Origin: Candidatus Competibacter phosphatis
GTDB lineage: Bacteria > Pseudomonadota > Gammaproteobacteria > Competibacterales > Competibacteraceae
Length of the DNA: 33,863 bases
Direction of reading: 5' to 3'
Assembly: GCF_012939995.1 (NCBI RefSeq)
Contig: NZ_SPMZ01000032.1
Coordinates: 1-33,863, forward strand
The notes beneath the pieces were generated by a model. That model saw only the letters and a list, made by a program, of their open reading frames with translations, was not told the DNA's origin and ran no database searches. Below, piece after piece: positions 24,202 through 32,225 of the stretch. How positions within the stretch are numbered: position 1 is the first letter of the stretch; each line of letters opens with the position of its first letter. Position numbers and translations under genes: made by a program.

Positions 24202-24945
24202 ATGCACATATTGGTCAGCAACGACGATGGCTATCAGGCACCGGGTCTGCTCTGCCTGGCGGCCGCCTTGAAAGAGCTGGCGGAGATCACCGTGGTCGCG
24301 CCCGATCGCGACCGCAGCGGCGCCAGCAACTCACTCAGCCTTAAGAACCCGCTGTACGTCACCCGCCACGACAATGGCTTCCACAGCGTCGAGGGCACGC
24401 CGACCGACTGTGTCCACCTTGCCATCACCGGCCTGTTGGAGCGCGAGCCGGACATGGTGGTCTCGGGGATCAACAGCGGACCGAACATGGGCGACGACGT
24501 GATCTATTCCGGCACGGTGGCGGCGGCGATGGAAGGCCGTTTTCTCGGTCTACCGGCGATTGCGATCTCGCAGGTCGCGCCGTGTCCCCAACACTTCGAC
24601 ACCGCCGCTCGGGTGGCGGTCTGGCTGGTGCGCCGCTTGCGAGAACGGCCACTGCCGCCCGATTCCATCCTCAACGTCAACGTTCCCGATGTGCCGTGGG
24701 AGCAGTTGGCCGGATTTCGGGTCGTCCGGCTCGGCCACCGCCATAAATCGGAACCGGTCGTCAAAAGCATCGACCCGCGCGGTCGGCCGATCTACTGGGT
24801 GGGACCGGCCGGTCCCGAACAGGACGCGGGTCCAGATACCGACTTCTACGCCGTGCGCGCTGGCTATGTCGCCATCACGCCCTTGCAGGTCGATCTCACC
24901 CGTCATGGCGCGCTGACCACCCTGACGCAGTGGTTGCGGGATTGA
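24202..24945 (+). CDS. surE: 5'/3'-nucleotidase SurE
   Basis: This 247-residue protein is SurE, a metal-dependent nucleotidase that dephosphorylates nucleoside monophosphates and short polyphosphates during stress. The N-terminal [10 protein letters not shown] gives the metal-binding Asp8 and Asp9. [11 protein letters not shown] and [20 protein letters not shown] are the other hallmark motifs. Its length is normal. In many gammaproteobacteria surE is followed by pcm, nlpD and rpoS; here rpoS follows directly and the two intermediate genes are absent. Confidence 0.96.
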   Translation: MHILVSNDDGYQAPGLLCLAAALKELAEITVVAPDRDRSGASNSLSLKNPLYVTRHDNGFHSVEGTPTDCVHLAITGLLEREPDMVVSGINSGPNMGDDVIYSGTVAAAMEGRFLGLPAIAISQVAPCPQHFDTAARVAVWLVRRLRERPLPPDSILNVNVPDVPWEQLAGFRVVRLGHRHKSEPVVKSIDPRGRPIYWVGPAGPEQDAGPDTDFYAVRAGYVAITPLQVDLTRHGALTTLTQWLRD

Positions 24946-25240
24946 CGATTCATGGAAATACAAGAATTTCCGGTTTTATGTCTCTAATAATAGACACAAT
25001 ACCAGTAGACTCACCCGTCATGGAAAGCTTATCATTGTTGGGTGTTTGGGGTTTGGAGCAGGGATGGATCAATTCCGACTTTCCGAACGCGGGCGGGAGC
25101 ACGCGGCGACGCCAAGGCGCGCTGGCGAGCCGATGCCGACTCACAAAAATTGACCGACAAAAATATAACAAGGCGCAGACGGCCCGTGCCCTAGCGCCAT
25201 CAAGACAACCCACCAAGCGAAACATGTCGAGGAGGTATCG
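24946..25240. other. surE-rpoS intergenic region
   Basis: About 295 bases without a convincing gene. It should contain the rpoS promoter, which in enterics lies within nlpD. A -10-like TATAAC is at 25164-25169, but no good -35 partner is visible. A short inverted repeat TGTCT/AGACA lies near the left end. The rpoS leader may be long enough for structure-based control, but I see no definite hairpin covering the start. Confidence 0.4.
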
Positions 25241-26260
25241 ATGTCCCGACGGATGAATGCCTGTCTGGAACCAGTGGTGTGCGACGACGAACTGCAGATG
25301 GAAGACCCGCTGCTGGACGAAGACAAACTGGAGGATGCCGAGGAGGAAGACGTCGTCGCGGAAGACGGGGAAATGGACGCCGTGGAATCGCCTTGGCAGG
25401 CTCCCGCGGCAAGCGCCCGCGAGTTTACCCAGGAGGAATTGGACGCCACCCGGATGTACCTGAGCGAAATCGGCTTTTCCCCATTGCTGACCGCCCAGGA
25501 AGAAGTGTACTTCGCCCGCCGGGTATTACAGGGCGACGCCGCCGCCCGCAACCGCATGGTCGAAAGCAACCTGCGTTTGGTGGTGAAAATCGCCCGCCGC
25601 TACATGAACCGCGGCCTCAGCCTGCTCGACCTGATCGAGGAAGGCAACCTGGGGCTGATTCACGCCGTCGAGAAATTCGATCCCGAGCGCGGCTTCCGCT
25701 TTTCGACCTACGCGACCTGGTGGATCCGCCAGACCATCGAGCGGGCGCTGATGAACCAGACCCGCACCATCCGCTTGCCGATCCACATCATCAAGGAAAT
25801 CAACGGCTATTTGCGGGTGACCCGGCAACTGACGCAGTCGCTGGATCATGAGCCCTCCGCCGAGGAAATCGCCCAGGTCATGGGCAAATCGGTCGCCGAC
25901 GTGAAACGGATGTTGCAACTCAACGAACGGGTGGCCTCGGTGGATACCCCGATCGGCAAGGACGAAGACCGTTCGCTGCTGGACGCCATCCCCGACGACA
26001 ATAACCCCGATCCTTCGCAGTTGCTGCAGGACGCCGACCTCAACGAAAAACTGGATCTGTGGCTGGACCAGTTGAACGACAAGCAACGGATCGTGGTCAA
26101 GCGGCGCTTCGGTCTGGGCGGTCAGGAAAAAGCCACCCTGGAACAGGTTGGCAACGAAATCGGCGTGACCCGCGAGCGGGTGCGGCAAATTCAGATCGAT
26201 GCGCTGCGCCGGTTGCGCAAGATTCTGGAAAGCGAAGGATTCTCGCAGGATTTTCTGTAG
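25241..26260 (+). CDS. rpoS: RNA polymerase sigma factor RpoS (sigma-38)
   Basis: This 339-residue sigma-70-family factor directs stationary-phase and general stress transcription. Region 1.2 includes [16 protein letters not shown], region 2 has [17 protein letters not shown] and [20 protein letters not shown], region 3 has [20 protein letters not shown], and region 4 ends [20 protein letters not shown]. Region 1.1 is replaced by a very acidic extension (residues ~15-50, [20 protein letters not shown]). GAGGAGG precedes the ATG. It lies directly downstream of surE. Confidence 0.95.
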   Translation: MSRRMNACLEPVVCDDELQMEDPLLDEDKLEDAEEEDVVAEDGEMDAVESPWQAPAASAREFTQEELDATRMYLSEIGFSPLLTAQEEVYFARRVLQGDAAARNRMVESNLRLVVKIARRYMNRGLSLLDLIEEGNLGLIHAVEKFDPERGFRFSTYATWWIRQTIERALMNQTRTIRLPIHIIKEINGYLRVTRQLTQSLDHEPSAEEIAQVMGKSVADVKRMLQLNERVASVDTPIGKDEDRSLLDAIPDDNNPDPSQLLQDADLNEKLDLWLDQLNDKQRIVVKRRFGLGGQEKATLEQVGNEIGVTRERVRQIQIDALRRLRKILESEGFSQDFL

Positions 26261-26280
26261 AAGGTTCCCCTGCTCCGGCG

Positions 26281-26310
26281 CGGCGGGGAGATCCGGGAAT
26301 CTCCCCGCCG
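26281..26310 (+). terminator. Hairpin between convergent rpoS and Mth938-domain genes
   Basis: CGGCGGGGAGAT and ATCTCCCCGCCG form a perfect 12-bp stem with a six-base loop, 20 bases after the rpoS stop. No T-run follows on either strand, so it is a probable transcript 3'-end structure serving both convergent genes rather than a classic terminator. Confidence 0.6.
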
Positions 26311-26324
26311 GCTCCCCTGCCGCG

Positions 26325-26702
26325 TTAGTCGAACATTAGCAGCAGCGCGGCCGCGACCCGGCGACCTTCCAACATCACGATGTTGTAAGTCCGGCAGGCG
26401 GCGGCCGTATCCATAACCTCCACGCCCACGCCGCGCGCCAGCAGCGACTGCGTCAGGCGCGGGTGCGGAAACCGCTGGCGGTCGCCGGTTCCCAGTACCA
26501 CGATCTCGGGTTCCAATTGGGCGATCGCCTCGAAATGCGCACCCTCCAGATCAGCGAAGGCTTGCGGTGGCCAATCGACGATCAGTCGTTCCGGGGTCAC
26601 AATCAAGCTGCGGCGGATTTCCTGTTCGTTGATCTTGATCCAGCCCGGGCCATAACCCCGGACAAAGTGTTGGCTGGTATCGATATCCTGACTGAAGCGC
26701 AT
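26325..26702 (-). CDS. Mth938-like domain protein (DUF498/NDUFAF3 family)
   Basis: This 125-residue protein has the Mth938-like fold: SLIVTPERLIVDWPP, then EIVVLGTGDRQRFPHPRLTQ and GVGVEVMDTAAACRTYNIVM. The eukaryotic relative NDUFAF3 assists complex I assembly; bacterial members lack a defined role. The ATG at 26702 is chosen because GGAGG lies eight bases upstream, while the alternative TTG two codons before is too close to that site. A hairpin-rich leader (26721-26767) precedes it. Confidence 0.87.
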   Translation of the reverse strand: MRFSQDIDTSQHFVRGYGPGWIKINEQEIRRSLIVTPERLIVDWPPQAFADLEGAHFEAIAQLEPEIVVLGTGDRQRFPHPRLTQSLLARGVGVEVMDTAAACRTYNIVMLEGRRVAAALLLMFD

Positions 26703-26720
26703 ATACAATCCCTCCGGCTA

Positions 26721-26767
26721 AAAGTGCCCGGCGCATCCGAACGCGCCGGGTCCATGTTCGGCACTTT
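26721..26767. promoter_or_regulatory. Nested inverted repeats upstream of the Mth938-domain gene
   Basis: The outer pair AAAGTGCC (26721-26728) / GGCACTTT (26760-26767) encloses CCCGGCGC / GCGCCGGG (26727-26734 and 26743-26750); the pairs share two bases and so form one long bulged stem or two alternatives. CATCCGAACGC in the inner loop (26734-26744) recurs inverted as GCGTTCGGATG at 26809-26819. It lies between divergent genes and could be an RNA leader structure or operator set. Confidence 0.5.
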
Positions 26768-26863
26768 CAGAGTGACAACCGCTGTCAATGTTCCAAGGCT
26801 CAGCCGCTGCGTTCGGATGGCGCGATCGCGGGCGGCGGCTTTCCGCAACCGGGAGAACGCGCG

Positions 26864-27565
26864 ATGACCGATCACACCGCTCCTTACACCATCCATGCCC
26901 TGGAGCTCGGGCACATGGGCAACTTCATTTACGTGATTCACGATCATGCCAGCGACCGCGCGGCGGTGGTGGATCCAGCCTGGGATGTACCGGCCATTCT
27001 CGACCTGGTCGCGCGGCGCGGGCTACGGATCACCGATATTCTGTTAACCCATAGCCATTTCGACCACATCAACGGGGTGGAAGCGCTGCTGAATGCCAGC
27101 GACGCCCAGTTGCACTTGCTCAGACCCGAAGCGGCGTTCTGGGATCGCTATCTCGATTTGCCGACCCTGCACGAAGGCGGCGACCGCATCCGCTTGGGCG
27201 AAACCGAGATCGAAGTGCTGCATACGCCCGGTCACACGCCCGGTTCGGCCTGCTATCGGTTGGGCGATCAAGTATTGACTGGAGATACCTTGTTCGTGTT
27301 CGGTTGCGGGCGCTGCGATCTGCGCGGCGGCGATCCCGAACAGATGTACCACACGCTGCGCCGGCTGGGCGAGCGGCTACCGGATCACACGCTCATCCGG
27401 CCCGGCCACAATTACGGTATCACGCCGACCTCGACCATGGCCGAGCAACTCGCCGGTAACCCTTTCCTGCATTTCGACAACCGTGCCGGCTTCGTCGATT
27501 ATCGCATGCACCTGCACGACCGCGAGGAGCCCTATCGGCCGGAAACACGGCCACATTCGCATTGA
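26864..27565 (+). CDS. Metallo-beta-lactamase-fold hydrolase, glyoxalase-II-like
   Basis: This 233-residue protein has the zinc-binding motif THSHFDH (His63, His65, Asp67, His68), a later His in HTPGHTPGS, Asp in LTGDTLFVFGCGRCD and His in RPGHNYG. The layout matches hydroxyacylglutathione hydrolase-like enzymes; the GCGRCDLRGGDPEQMY segment is the glyoxalase-II hallmark. It may hydrolyse S-lactoylglutathione or a related thioester. A persulfide dioxygenase is less likely because those keep one iron ligand set and are slightly different here. It converges on the Rieske gene six bases later. Confidence 0.85.
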   Translation: MTDHTAPYTIHALELGHMGNFIYVIHDHASDRAAVVDPAWDVPAILDLVARRGLRITDILLTHSHFDHINGVEALLNASDAQLHLLRPEAAFWDRYLDLPTLHEGGDRIRLGETEIEVLHTPGHTPGSACYRLGDQVLTGDTLFVFGCGRCDLRGGDPEQMYHTLRRLGERLPDHTLIRPGHNYGITPTSTMAEQLAGNPFLHFDNRAGFVDYRMHLHDREEPYRPETRPHSH

Positions 27566-27571
27566 CGACCG

Positions 27572-27919
27572 TTAAATCTCCACAAACACCTGCCCGGCCT
27601 CGACCGTGACCGGATACGTTCTGAGCGCTTTTTTGGCACGTAGAAAATTGAGTAGTTTCACTCCCGGCGGGTGGTTGGCCCAGCACACCACCTTGCCGGT
27701 GCGGATGTCGAAGCGCGTTCGGTGATGCGGGCATTCGATCTGGCCACCCTTAACCATCTTGCCCTTGTGCAGGGACGCAAACAGGTGTGTACAGTCATTC
27801 TGTGTCGAGTAAAAGCCGTCGTCCAGATGAAAGACCGCCACGGTTTGACCGCCCGCTTTGTATGCTCTGACTCCTCCGACGGGAATATCGCCTTCATCGC
27901 AAACCCGATGCCGTACCAT
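27572..27919 (-). CDS. Rieske [2Fe-2S] ferredoxin
   Basis: This 115-residue protein has the Rieske cluster ligands Cys43-x-His45 and Cys63-x-x-His66 (NDCTHLFASLHKGKMVKGG then CPHHRTRF). It resembles the small soluble ferredoxins that feed ring-hydroxylating oxygenases, or NirD-like subunits. Neither an oxygenase nor a reductase gene is close, so its partner is unknown. No signal peptide is seen, so it should be cytoplasmic. It is divergent from corA. Confidence 0.9.
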   Translation of the reverse strand: MVRHRVCDEGDIPVGGVRAYKAGGQTVAVFHLDDGFYSTQNDCTHLFASLHKGKMVKGGQIECPHHRTRFDIRTGKVVCWANHPPGVKLLNFLRAKKALRTYPVTVEAGQVFVEI

Positions 27920-27983
27920 CTCGATCCTCCGCGATCACTCAACAAATGTGGTGAGCAGGAGGTCCACAATCCTCCCCACCACG

Positions 27984-28016
27984 CCTAATAATATTACTTA
28001 TTGTAATGGTAATAGG
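27984..28016 (+). promoter_or_regulatory. Imperfect inverted repeat covering the corA ribosome-binding site
   Basis: CCTAATAATATTAC and GTAATGGTAATAGG pair at 11 of 14 positions around a TTATT loop. The right arm ends within the AGGAGGA that precedes the corA ATG at 28031. It could hide the ribosome site in the mRNA, or be an AT-rich operator in the Rieske/corA divergent region. Confidence 0.4.
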
Positions 28017-28030
28017 AGGAAGATAGACAC

Positions 28031-29002
28031 ATGATCGTCAACTGCACCGCCTATGCCAACGGTCGTAAGCTGCCCAATACCCTGCTGGAGGACATTCCAG
28101 CACTGCGGGATCGGCCAGACACCTTCGTTTGGCTGGGGCTGCGCGAGCCGAACGAAGAAGTGATGACGCAGGTTCAGGATCTGTTCGGCCTGCACGAACT
28201 GGCCACCGAGGACGCGCACCACGCCCATCAACGTCCGAAGGTGGAACTGTATGGTGATTGCCTGTTCGTGGTGCTGCGGACCGTTCAAATGCAGGAAGGC
28301 AAGATGGATTTCGGCGAAACCCACCTATTCGTCGGACCTCGCTATCTGGTGTCGGTACGACATGGTGCTTCGCTGTCCTACACCACGGTGCGCGCTCGCT
28401 GCGAGAGTAATCCGAAGCTACTGGGCAAGGGGTCGGGGTTCGTGCTGTACGCCATCCTCGACTTCGTGGTGGATAACTATTTTCCGATTCTCAACACCGT
28501 GGAAGATGCCGTGGAGGAACTGGAGGAACGGTTGTTCAAGGGCGATTTCAACCAGGACGACCTCGGCCAGCTTTACCAATTCAAACGCGATTTGGTGGAA
28601 TTGCGCCGCGCCGCCGCGCCACTGGTTGAGGTTTGCAATTATCTGCTGACCAAAGTGTTCAGCAACCATGTTCCCGACGATATCCGGCCCTATTTCCGCG
28701 ATGTCCACGACCATGCCCTACGCATCAACGAAGCCGTGGAAATCATCCGGGAAACCCTGGCGTTCGCCCTGCAAATCAGCCTGTCGCTCGGCGCGGCCCG
28801 CCAGAACGAGGCGACCAAGCGGCTGGCCGGCTGGGGCGCGCTGCTGGCGATCCCGACCGTGGTGTTCAGCATCTACGGCATGAATTTCAAGGGCTGGTTT
28901 CCCGAACTCGAATGGCGGTATGGCTATCCCATCGTGATGGGATGCGTAACACTCATTTGCCTGTTGCTGTACCGGTATTTGAGGAAGACCGGGTGGTTGT
29001 AG
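28031..29002 (+). CDS. corA: CorA-family Mg2+/Co2+ transporter
   Basis: This 323-residue protein is a CorA-type divalent cation channel. The large N-terminal cytoplasmic domain (~1-260) ends in the long stalk helix (ETLAFALQISLSLGAARQNE). Two C-terminal membrane helices surround the signature YGMNFKGWFPELEW (GMN near residue 283). The gene has AGGAGGA about 10 bases before ATG. Its stop is followed at once by trmO, so the two are probably co-transcribed. Confidence 0.93.
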   Translation: MIVNCTAYANGRKLPNTLLEDIPALRDRPDTFVWLGLREPNEEVMTQVQDLFGLHELATEDAHHAHQRPKVELYGDCLFVVLRTVQMQEGKMDFGETHLFVGPRYLVSVRHGASLSYTTVRARCESNPKLLGKGSGFVLYAILDFVVDNYFPILNTVEDAVEELEERLFKGDFNQDDLGQLYQFKRDLVELRRAAAPLVEVCNYLLTKVFSNHVPDDIRPYFRDVHDHALRINEAVEIIRETLAFALQISLSLGAARQNEATKRLAGWGALLAIPTVVFSIYGMNFKGWFPELEWRYGYPIVMGCVTLICLLLYRYLRKTGWL

Positions 29003-29707
29003 ATGTTCCAGTTCACGCCGATCGGCGTCATCCGTTCCTGTTTCCGTGAGAAATTCGGCATCCCGCGCCAACCGGGGCTGGCGCCGGCGGCGCGGGCGAC
29101 CCTGGAGCTGTCGCCGCCCTACGGACAAGCGGCGGCGGTGCGCGGTCTGGAGGCGTTCTCCCACCTATGGCTGGTGTTCGTGTTTCACGGCACGCCGCCC
29201 GGCCGCTGGCAGTCGACGGTACGGCCGCCGCGCCTGGGCGGCAATCGGCGGCTGGGGGTGTTCGCCACCCGCTCCACCTTCCGCCCCAACCCCATCGGGC
29301 TATCGGCGGTCCGGCTGGAACGGGTGGCCATCGCCGGTCAGCGGGTGGTACTGCACCTGTCGGGGGTGGATTTGCTGGATGGAACGCCGGTGCTGGATAT
29401 CAAACCCTATCTGCCCTATGCCGACTGTCTCCCCGAGGCGACCGGCGGTTTCGCGACCGAGGCGCCGCCACACCTGCCGGTTGAGTTCAGCCCGGCGGCG
29501 GCGGCGTTCTGCGCAACTTGGCCGACGGACGAGCTGCGCGGCCTGATCGTCCAGATCCTGCGCCAGGACCCGCGCCCGGCCTACCGTGGCACCGGCACCG
29601 CGCCCCAGCGTTACGGCGTGCGGCTGTACGATTGCGATGTGCACTGGGAAATGCGCGACGGCGTGGCGTATGTGACCGAAATCCAGTCCGACTTGGAACC
29701 GCGCTAA
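29003..29707 (+). CDS. trmO: tRNA (t6A37) N6-methyltransferase TrmO (TsaA/YaeB)
   Basis: This 234-residue protein matches TrmO, which methylates N6-threonylcarbamoyladenosine at position 37 of certain tRNAs using SAM. The beta-barrel TsaA domain includes IGVIRSCFREKFGIPRQPGL, RLGGNRRLGVFATRSTFRPN, PIGLSAVRLERVA and LDGTPVLDIKPYLPYADC. The C-terminal TrmO domain contains RQDPRPAYRG. The ATG is the base after the corA stop codon, indicating tight coupling. Confidence 0.94.
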   Translation: MFQFTPIGVIRSCFREKFGIPRQPGLAPAARATLELSPPYGQAAAVRGLEAFSHLWLVFVFHGTPPGRWQSTVRPPRLGGNRRLGVFATRSTFRPNPIGLSAVRLERVAIAGQRVVLHLSGVDLLDGTPVLDIKPYLPYADCLPEATGGFATEAPPHLPVEFSPAAAAFCATWPTDELRGLIVQILRQDPRPAYRGTGTAPQRYGVRLYDCDVHWEMRDGVAYVTEIQSDLEPR

Positions 29708-29846
29708 TCACCGAACTCATGGAATGGCTCCCACAAGCGGCCCATGCGGTATGTTGTCGGCAGCCCCGCGCCCGCCCCGAAGCCGAACTCATGCAAGGCA
29801 TCGATCGGCGATTCTTTCCCTCACCCACTCAACCCAAGGTTACAGC

Positions 29847-30248
29847 ATGTACACTGTTTGCGTCCGCGATCACTTCATGATCGCCCACAGTTTCCGGGGA
29901 GAGACCTTCGGTCCCGCCCAACGCCCGCACGGCGCAACCTACGTCGTCGATCTGGAACTGCGTCGTCCCGAACTGGACCCGGACGGCGTGGTCACGGACA
30001 TCGGCAAGCTCGGCGACTGCCTGCGCGCCGTGCTCGGCGACCTCAACTTTCGTGACCTCGACCAACTGCCGGAATTCGCCGGCCGCAATACCACCACCGA
30101 ATTCCTGGCCCGCGAGATCTTCGACCGCGTCGCGGTGCGGATCGAGGAAGGGCAATTGGGATCGAATGCCGCCGGTCTGAGCTCGATGCGCGTCACCCTG
30201 CACGAGTCCCATGTCGCCTGGGCGTCCTACGAAGGAACGCTATCTTGA
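29847..30248 (+). CDS. 6-pyruvoyl-tetrahydropterin synthase-like protein (HGATY variant)
   Basis: This 133-residue T-fold protein is PTPS-like: RDHFMIAHSFRGETFGPAQR, then PHGATYVVDLELRR and the conserved tail RVTLHESHVAWASYEG. The usual HGH zinc motif reads HGA and the catalytic Cys is absent, so it is not a standard QueD and may bind metal or substrate differently. It starts at 29847. Its stop codon overlaps the TTG start of the glycosyltransferase (TTGA). With the downstream glycosyltransferase and methyltransferase it looks like the first step of a pathway on a pterin or similar molecule, which is inferred from context. Confidence 0.83.
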   Translation: MYTVCVRDHFMIAHSFRGETFGPAQRPHGATYVVDLELRRPELDPDGVVTDIGKLGDCLRAVLGDLNFRDLDQLPEFAGRNTTTEFLAREIFDRVAVRIEEGQLGSNAAGLSSMRVTLHESHVAWASYEGTLS

Positions 30249-31300
30249 AATTGGTCTGGTTCCTGATTCCCGGCGATCCCGATACCCGCACCGGCGGCTA
30301 TCTGTACGACCGGCGGATCATGGCCGGACTGGCGGCACTGGGCTGGCGGGTCGAACTTCGGCGGCTCGACGCCAGTTTTCCGCAGCCGACTCCAGCGGCG
30401 CTGCGCGAGGCCGACGAGGTACTGGCCGCGCTGTCGGAGGGGGTGCTGGCGGTCATCGACGGTCTGGCGCTGGGCGCCATGCCGGCGGTCGCCGCCGCGT
30501 GGCGGGATCGGTTGCGGTTGGTGGCGCTGCTCCATCATCCACTGGCGCTGGAAACCGGACTGGACGACAGGGTCAGCCGGCAACTCCACGCCAGCGAACG
30601 CGAGGCGCTGCGCCATGTCCGTCAGGTGATCGTCACCAGTCCCAGTACGGCGCGGGCGCTGCTGAGCGACTACGAGGTGGCGCCGGAGCGCTGTGTCGCG
30701 ATTCCGCCCGGCACCGATCCCGCGCCGCTGGCGGAAGGCTCGGGTGGCGGGGTGTTGGAGCTGCTATGCGTGGCCTCGCTGACCCCGCGCAAGGGTCACG
30801 CCGTGCTGTTCCACGCCCTGGCGCGACTCAAGCAGCATCCCTGGCGACTGTTCTGTGCCGGCAGCGAACGGCTGCATCCACCCACCGCCACTCTGCTACG
30901 CAACTTGGTAACGGAACTGGACTTGACCAAGCGCATCGAGTTTCTGGGCGAACTGGACGCGGCGGCCCTGGCGACTCGCTACCGGCGAGCTGATGCCTTC
31001 GTGCTGCCGTCCCATCACGAGGGCTATGGCATGGCGCTGGCCGAGGCGCTGGCGCGGGGATTGCCGATCGTCAGCACCACGGCGGGTGCGATTCCCGACA
31101 CGGTACCGGCGGATGCGGGGCTGCTGGTAGCGCCCGGTAACGAGGCGACGCTGACCGAGGCATTGGCGCGGGTGATGACCGAACCCGGGTTGCGTGAACG
31201 TCTTGCCACCGGCGCCCGTGCGGCTCGCCAGTCCCTGCCGGCTTGGCCGGAAACCTGCGCGCGCTTCGCGGCGGCGCTGGACGCGGTTCCGGCGACATGA
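30245..31300 (+). CDS. GT4-family glycosyltransferase
   Basis: This 351-residue GT-B enzyme has an N-terminal acceptor domain beginning with TTG (KLVWFLIPGDPDTRTGGYLY). The donor domain has SLTPRKGHAVLFHALARLKQ and the E-x7-E region PSHHEGYGMALAEALARGLP. GT4 enzymes transfer a sugar from a nucleotide or lipid carrier with retention. AAGGA lies before the start, and it overlaps both neighbours (TTGA with the PTPS-like gene, ATGA with the methyltransferase), so the three are one translational unit. The absence of LPS or capsule genes suggests a small-molecule acceptor. Confidence 0.9.
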   Translation: MKLVWFLIPGDPDTRTGGYLYDRRIMAGLAALGWRVELRRLDASFPQPTPAALREADEVLAALSEGVLAVIDGLALGAMPAVAAAWRDRLRLVALLHHPLALETGLDDRVSRQLHASEREALRHVRQVIVTSPSTARALLSDYEVAPERCVAIPPGTDPAPLAEGSGGGVLELLCVASLTPRKGHAVLFHALARLKQHPWRLFCAGSERLHPPTATLLRNLVTELDLTKRIEFLGELDAAALATRYRRADAFVLPSHHEGYGMALAEALARGLPIVSTTAGAIPDTVPADAGLLVAPGNEATLTEALARVMTEPGLRERLATGARAARQSLPAWPETCARFAAALDAVPAT

Positions 31301-32166
31301 GCGGCTTCTCCGCCGAATGGCTGCGTCTGCGCGAACCCGCCGATGCGGCTGCCCGTAACCCGGCACTGACCACTCGGCTGATCGCTTGGCGGCGGCGCCA
31401 TGATGCCCTGTCCGTGCTGGATCTTGGTAGCGGCACCGGGAGCAACTTCCGCTTTCTCGCCCGCGTCCTCGGCGGAAGGCAGCATTGGCGACTGCTGGAT
31501 CACGACCCGGCATTGCTGGCGCAAGCCCACGAAGATCTGGGTCGATGGGCGATCAAACGAGGGATGAAGGCAAGCGACGAAGGCGAAACGCTGGTCTTGA
31601 AGGACAACACGAACCATTGCCGATTGGAACGATGCTGGCTGGACTTGAGCGAGGATTGGGCATGGCTGACGGTGGTTCCGAACCCGCGACTGGTCACGGC
31701 CTCCGCCTTGATCGATCTGGTATCGGCTGACTGGCTAGCACGCCTAGCCCGACGTTGCCGGCAATGGCGGGCGGTGCTGCTGATCGTACTCAGCTACGAC
31801 GGTTCCATCGCCTGGGAACCCGCGATGGAAGACGACGAACGGGTGCGCGAATGGATCAATCGCCATCAATGTACCGACAAGGGCTTCGGTCCGGCACTCG
31901 GTCCCGATGCCGCTCCCACATTGGCGGGTTTGCTCGAACGCCTGGGGTACCGGGTGGGTTTGCGGCCCAGTCCCTGGATGCTGGCCGCGCAAGACGCTGC
32001 CTTGCAGACGGCGCTGCTGGACGGCTGGACGGAGGCCGTGCGGCAAATCGCGCCTGGACCGGATGCTTGGCTGGACGATTGGTCACGGCATCGGCGCGAC
32101 TTGATCGAGCGCGGCCACTCCCGCTTGTCGGTCGGCCACTGGGATCTGTTCGCCAGTCTGGAGTAG
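31297..32166 (+). CDS. Class I SAM-dependent methyltransferase
   Basis: This 289-residue protein has the SAM-binding LSVLDLGSGTGSNFRFLARV followed by the acidic RLLDHDPALL. Later segments include NPRLVTASALIDLVSADWLA and LIVLSYDGSIAWEPAMEDDE; the C-terminus (RLSVGHWDLFASLE) is distinctive. It starts within the glycosyltransferase stop codon (ATGA). The methyl acceptor is unknown, but the operon suggests the product of the PTPS-like and glycosyltransferase steps. Confidence 0.87.
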   Translation: MSGFSAEWLRLREPADAAARNPALTTRLIAWRRRHDALSVLDLGSGTGSNFRFLARVLGGRQHWRLLDHDPALLAQAHEDLGRWAIKRGMKASDEGETLVLKDNTNHCRLERCWLDLSEDWAWLTVVPNPRLVTASALIDLVSADWLARLARRCRQWRAVLLIVLSYDGSIAWEPAMEDDERVREWINRHQCTDKGFGPALGPDAAPTLAGLLERLGYRVGLRPSPWMLAAQDAALQTALLDGWTEAVRQIAPGPDAWLDDWSRHRRDLIERGHSRLSVGHWDLFASLE

Positions 32167-32225
32167 GGTAGGGTAACGATGATTGTCGCCGGCGGAACCG
32201 CCGGTATTGCGTTGTGGAGGCTACG

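Noticed and set aside
29003..30248. TrmO as a member of the PTPS/glycosyltransferase/methyltransferase operon
   Set aside because: A 139-bp gap separates it from the PTPS-like gene, and trmO is coupled to corA instead.
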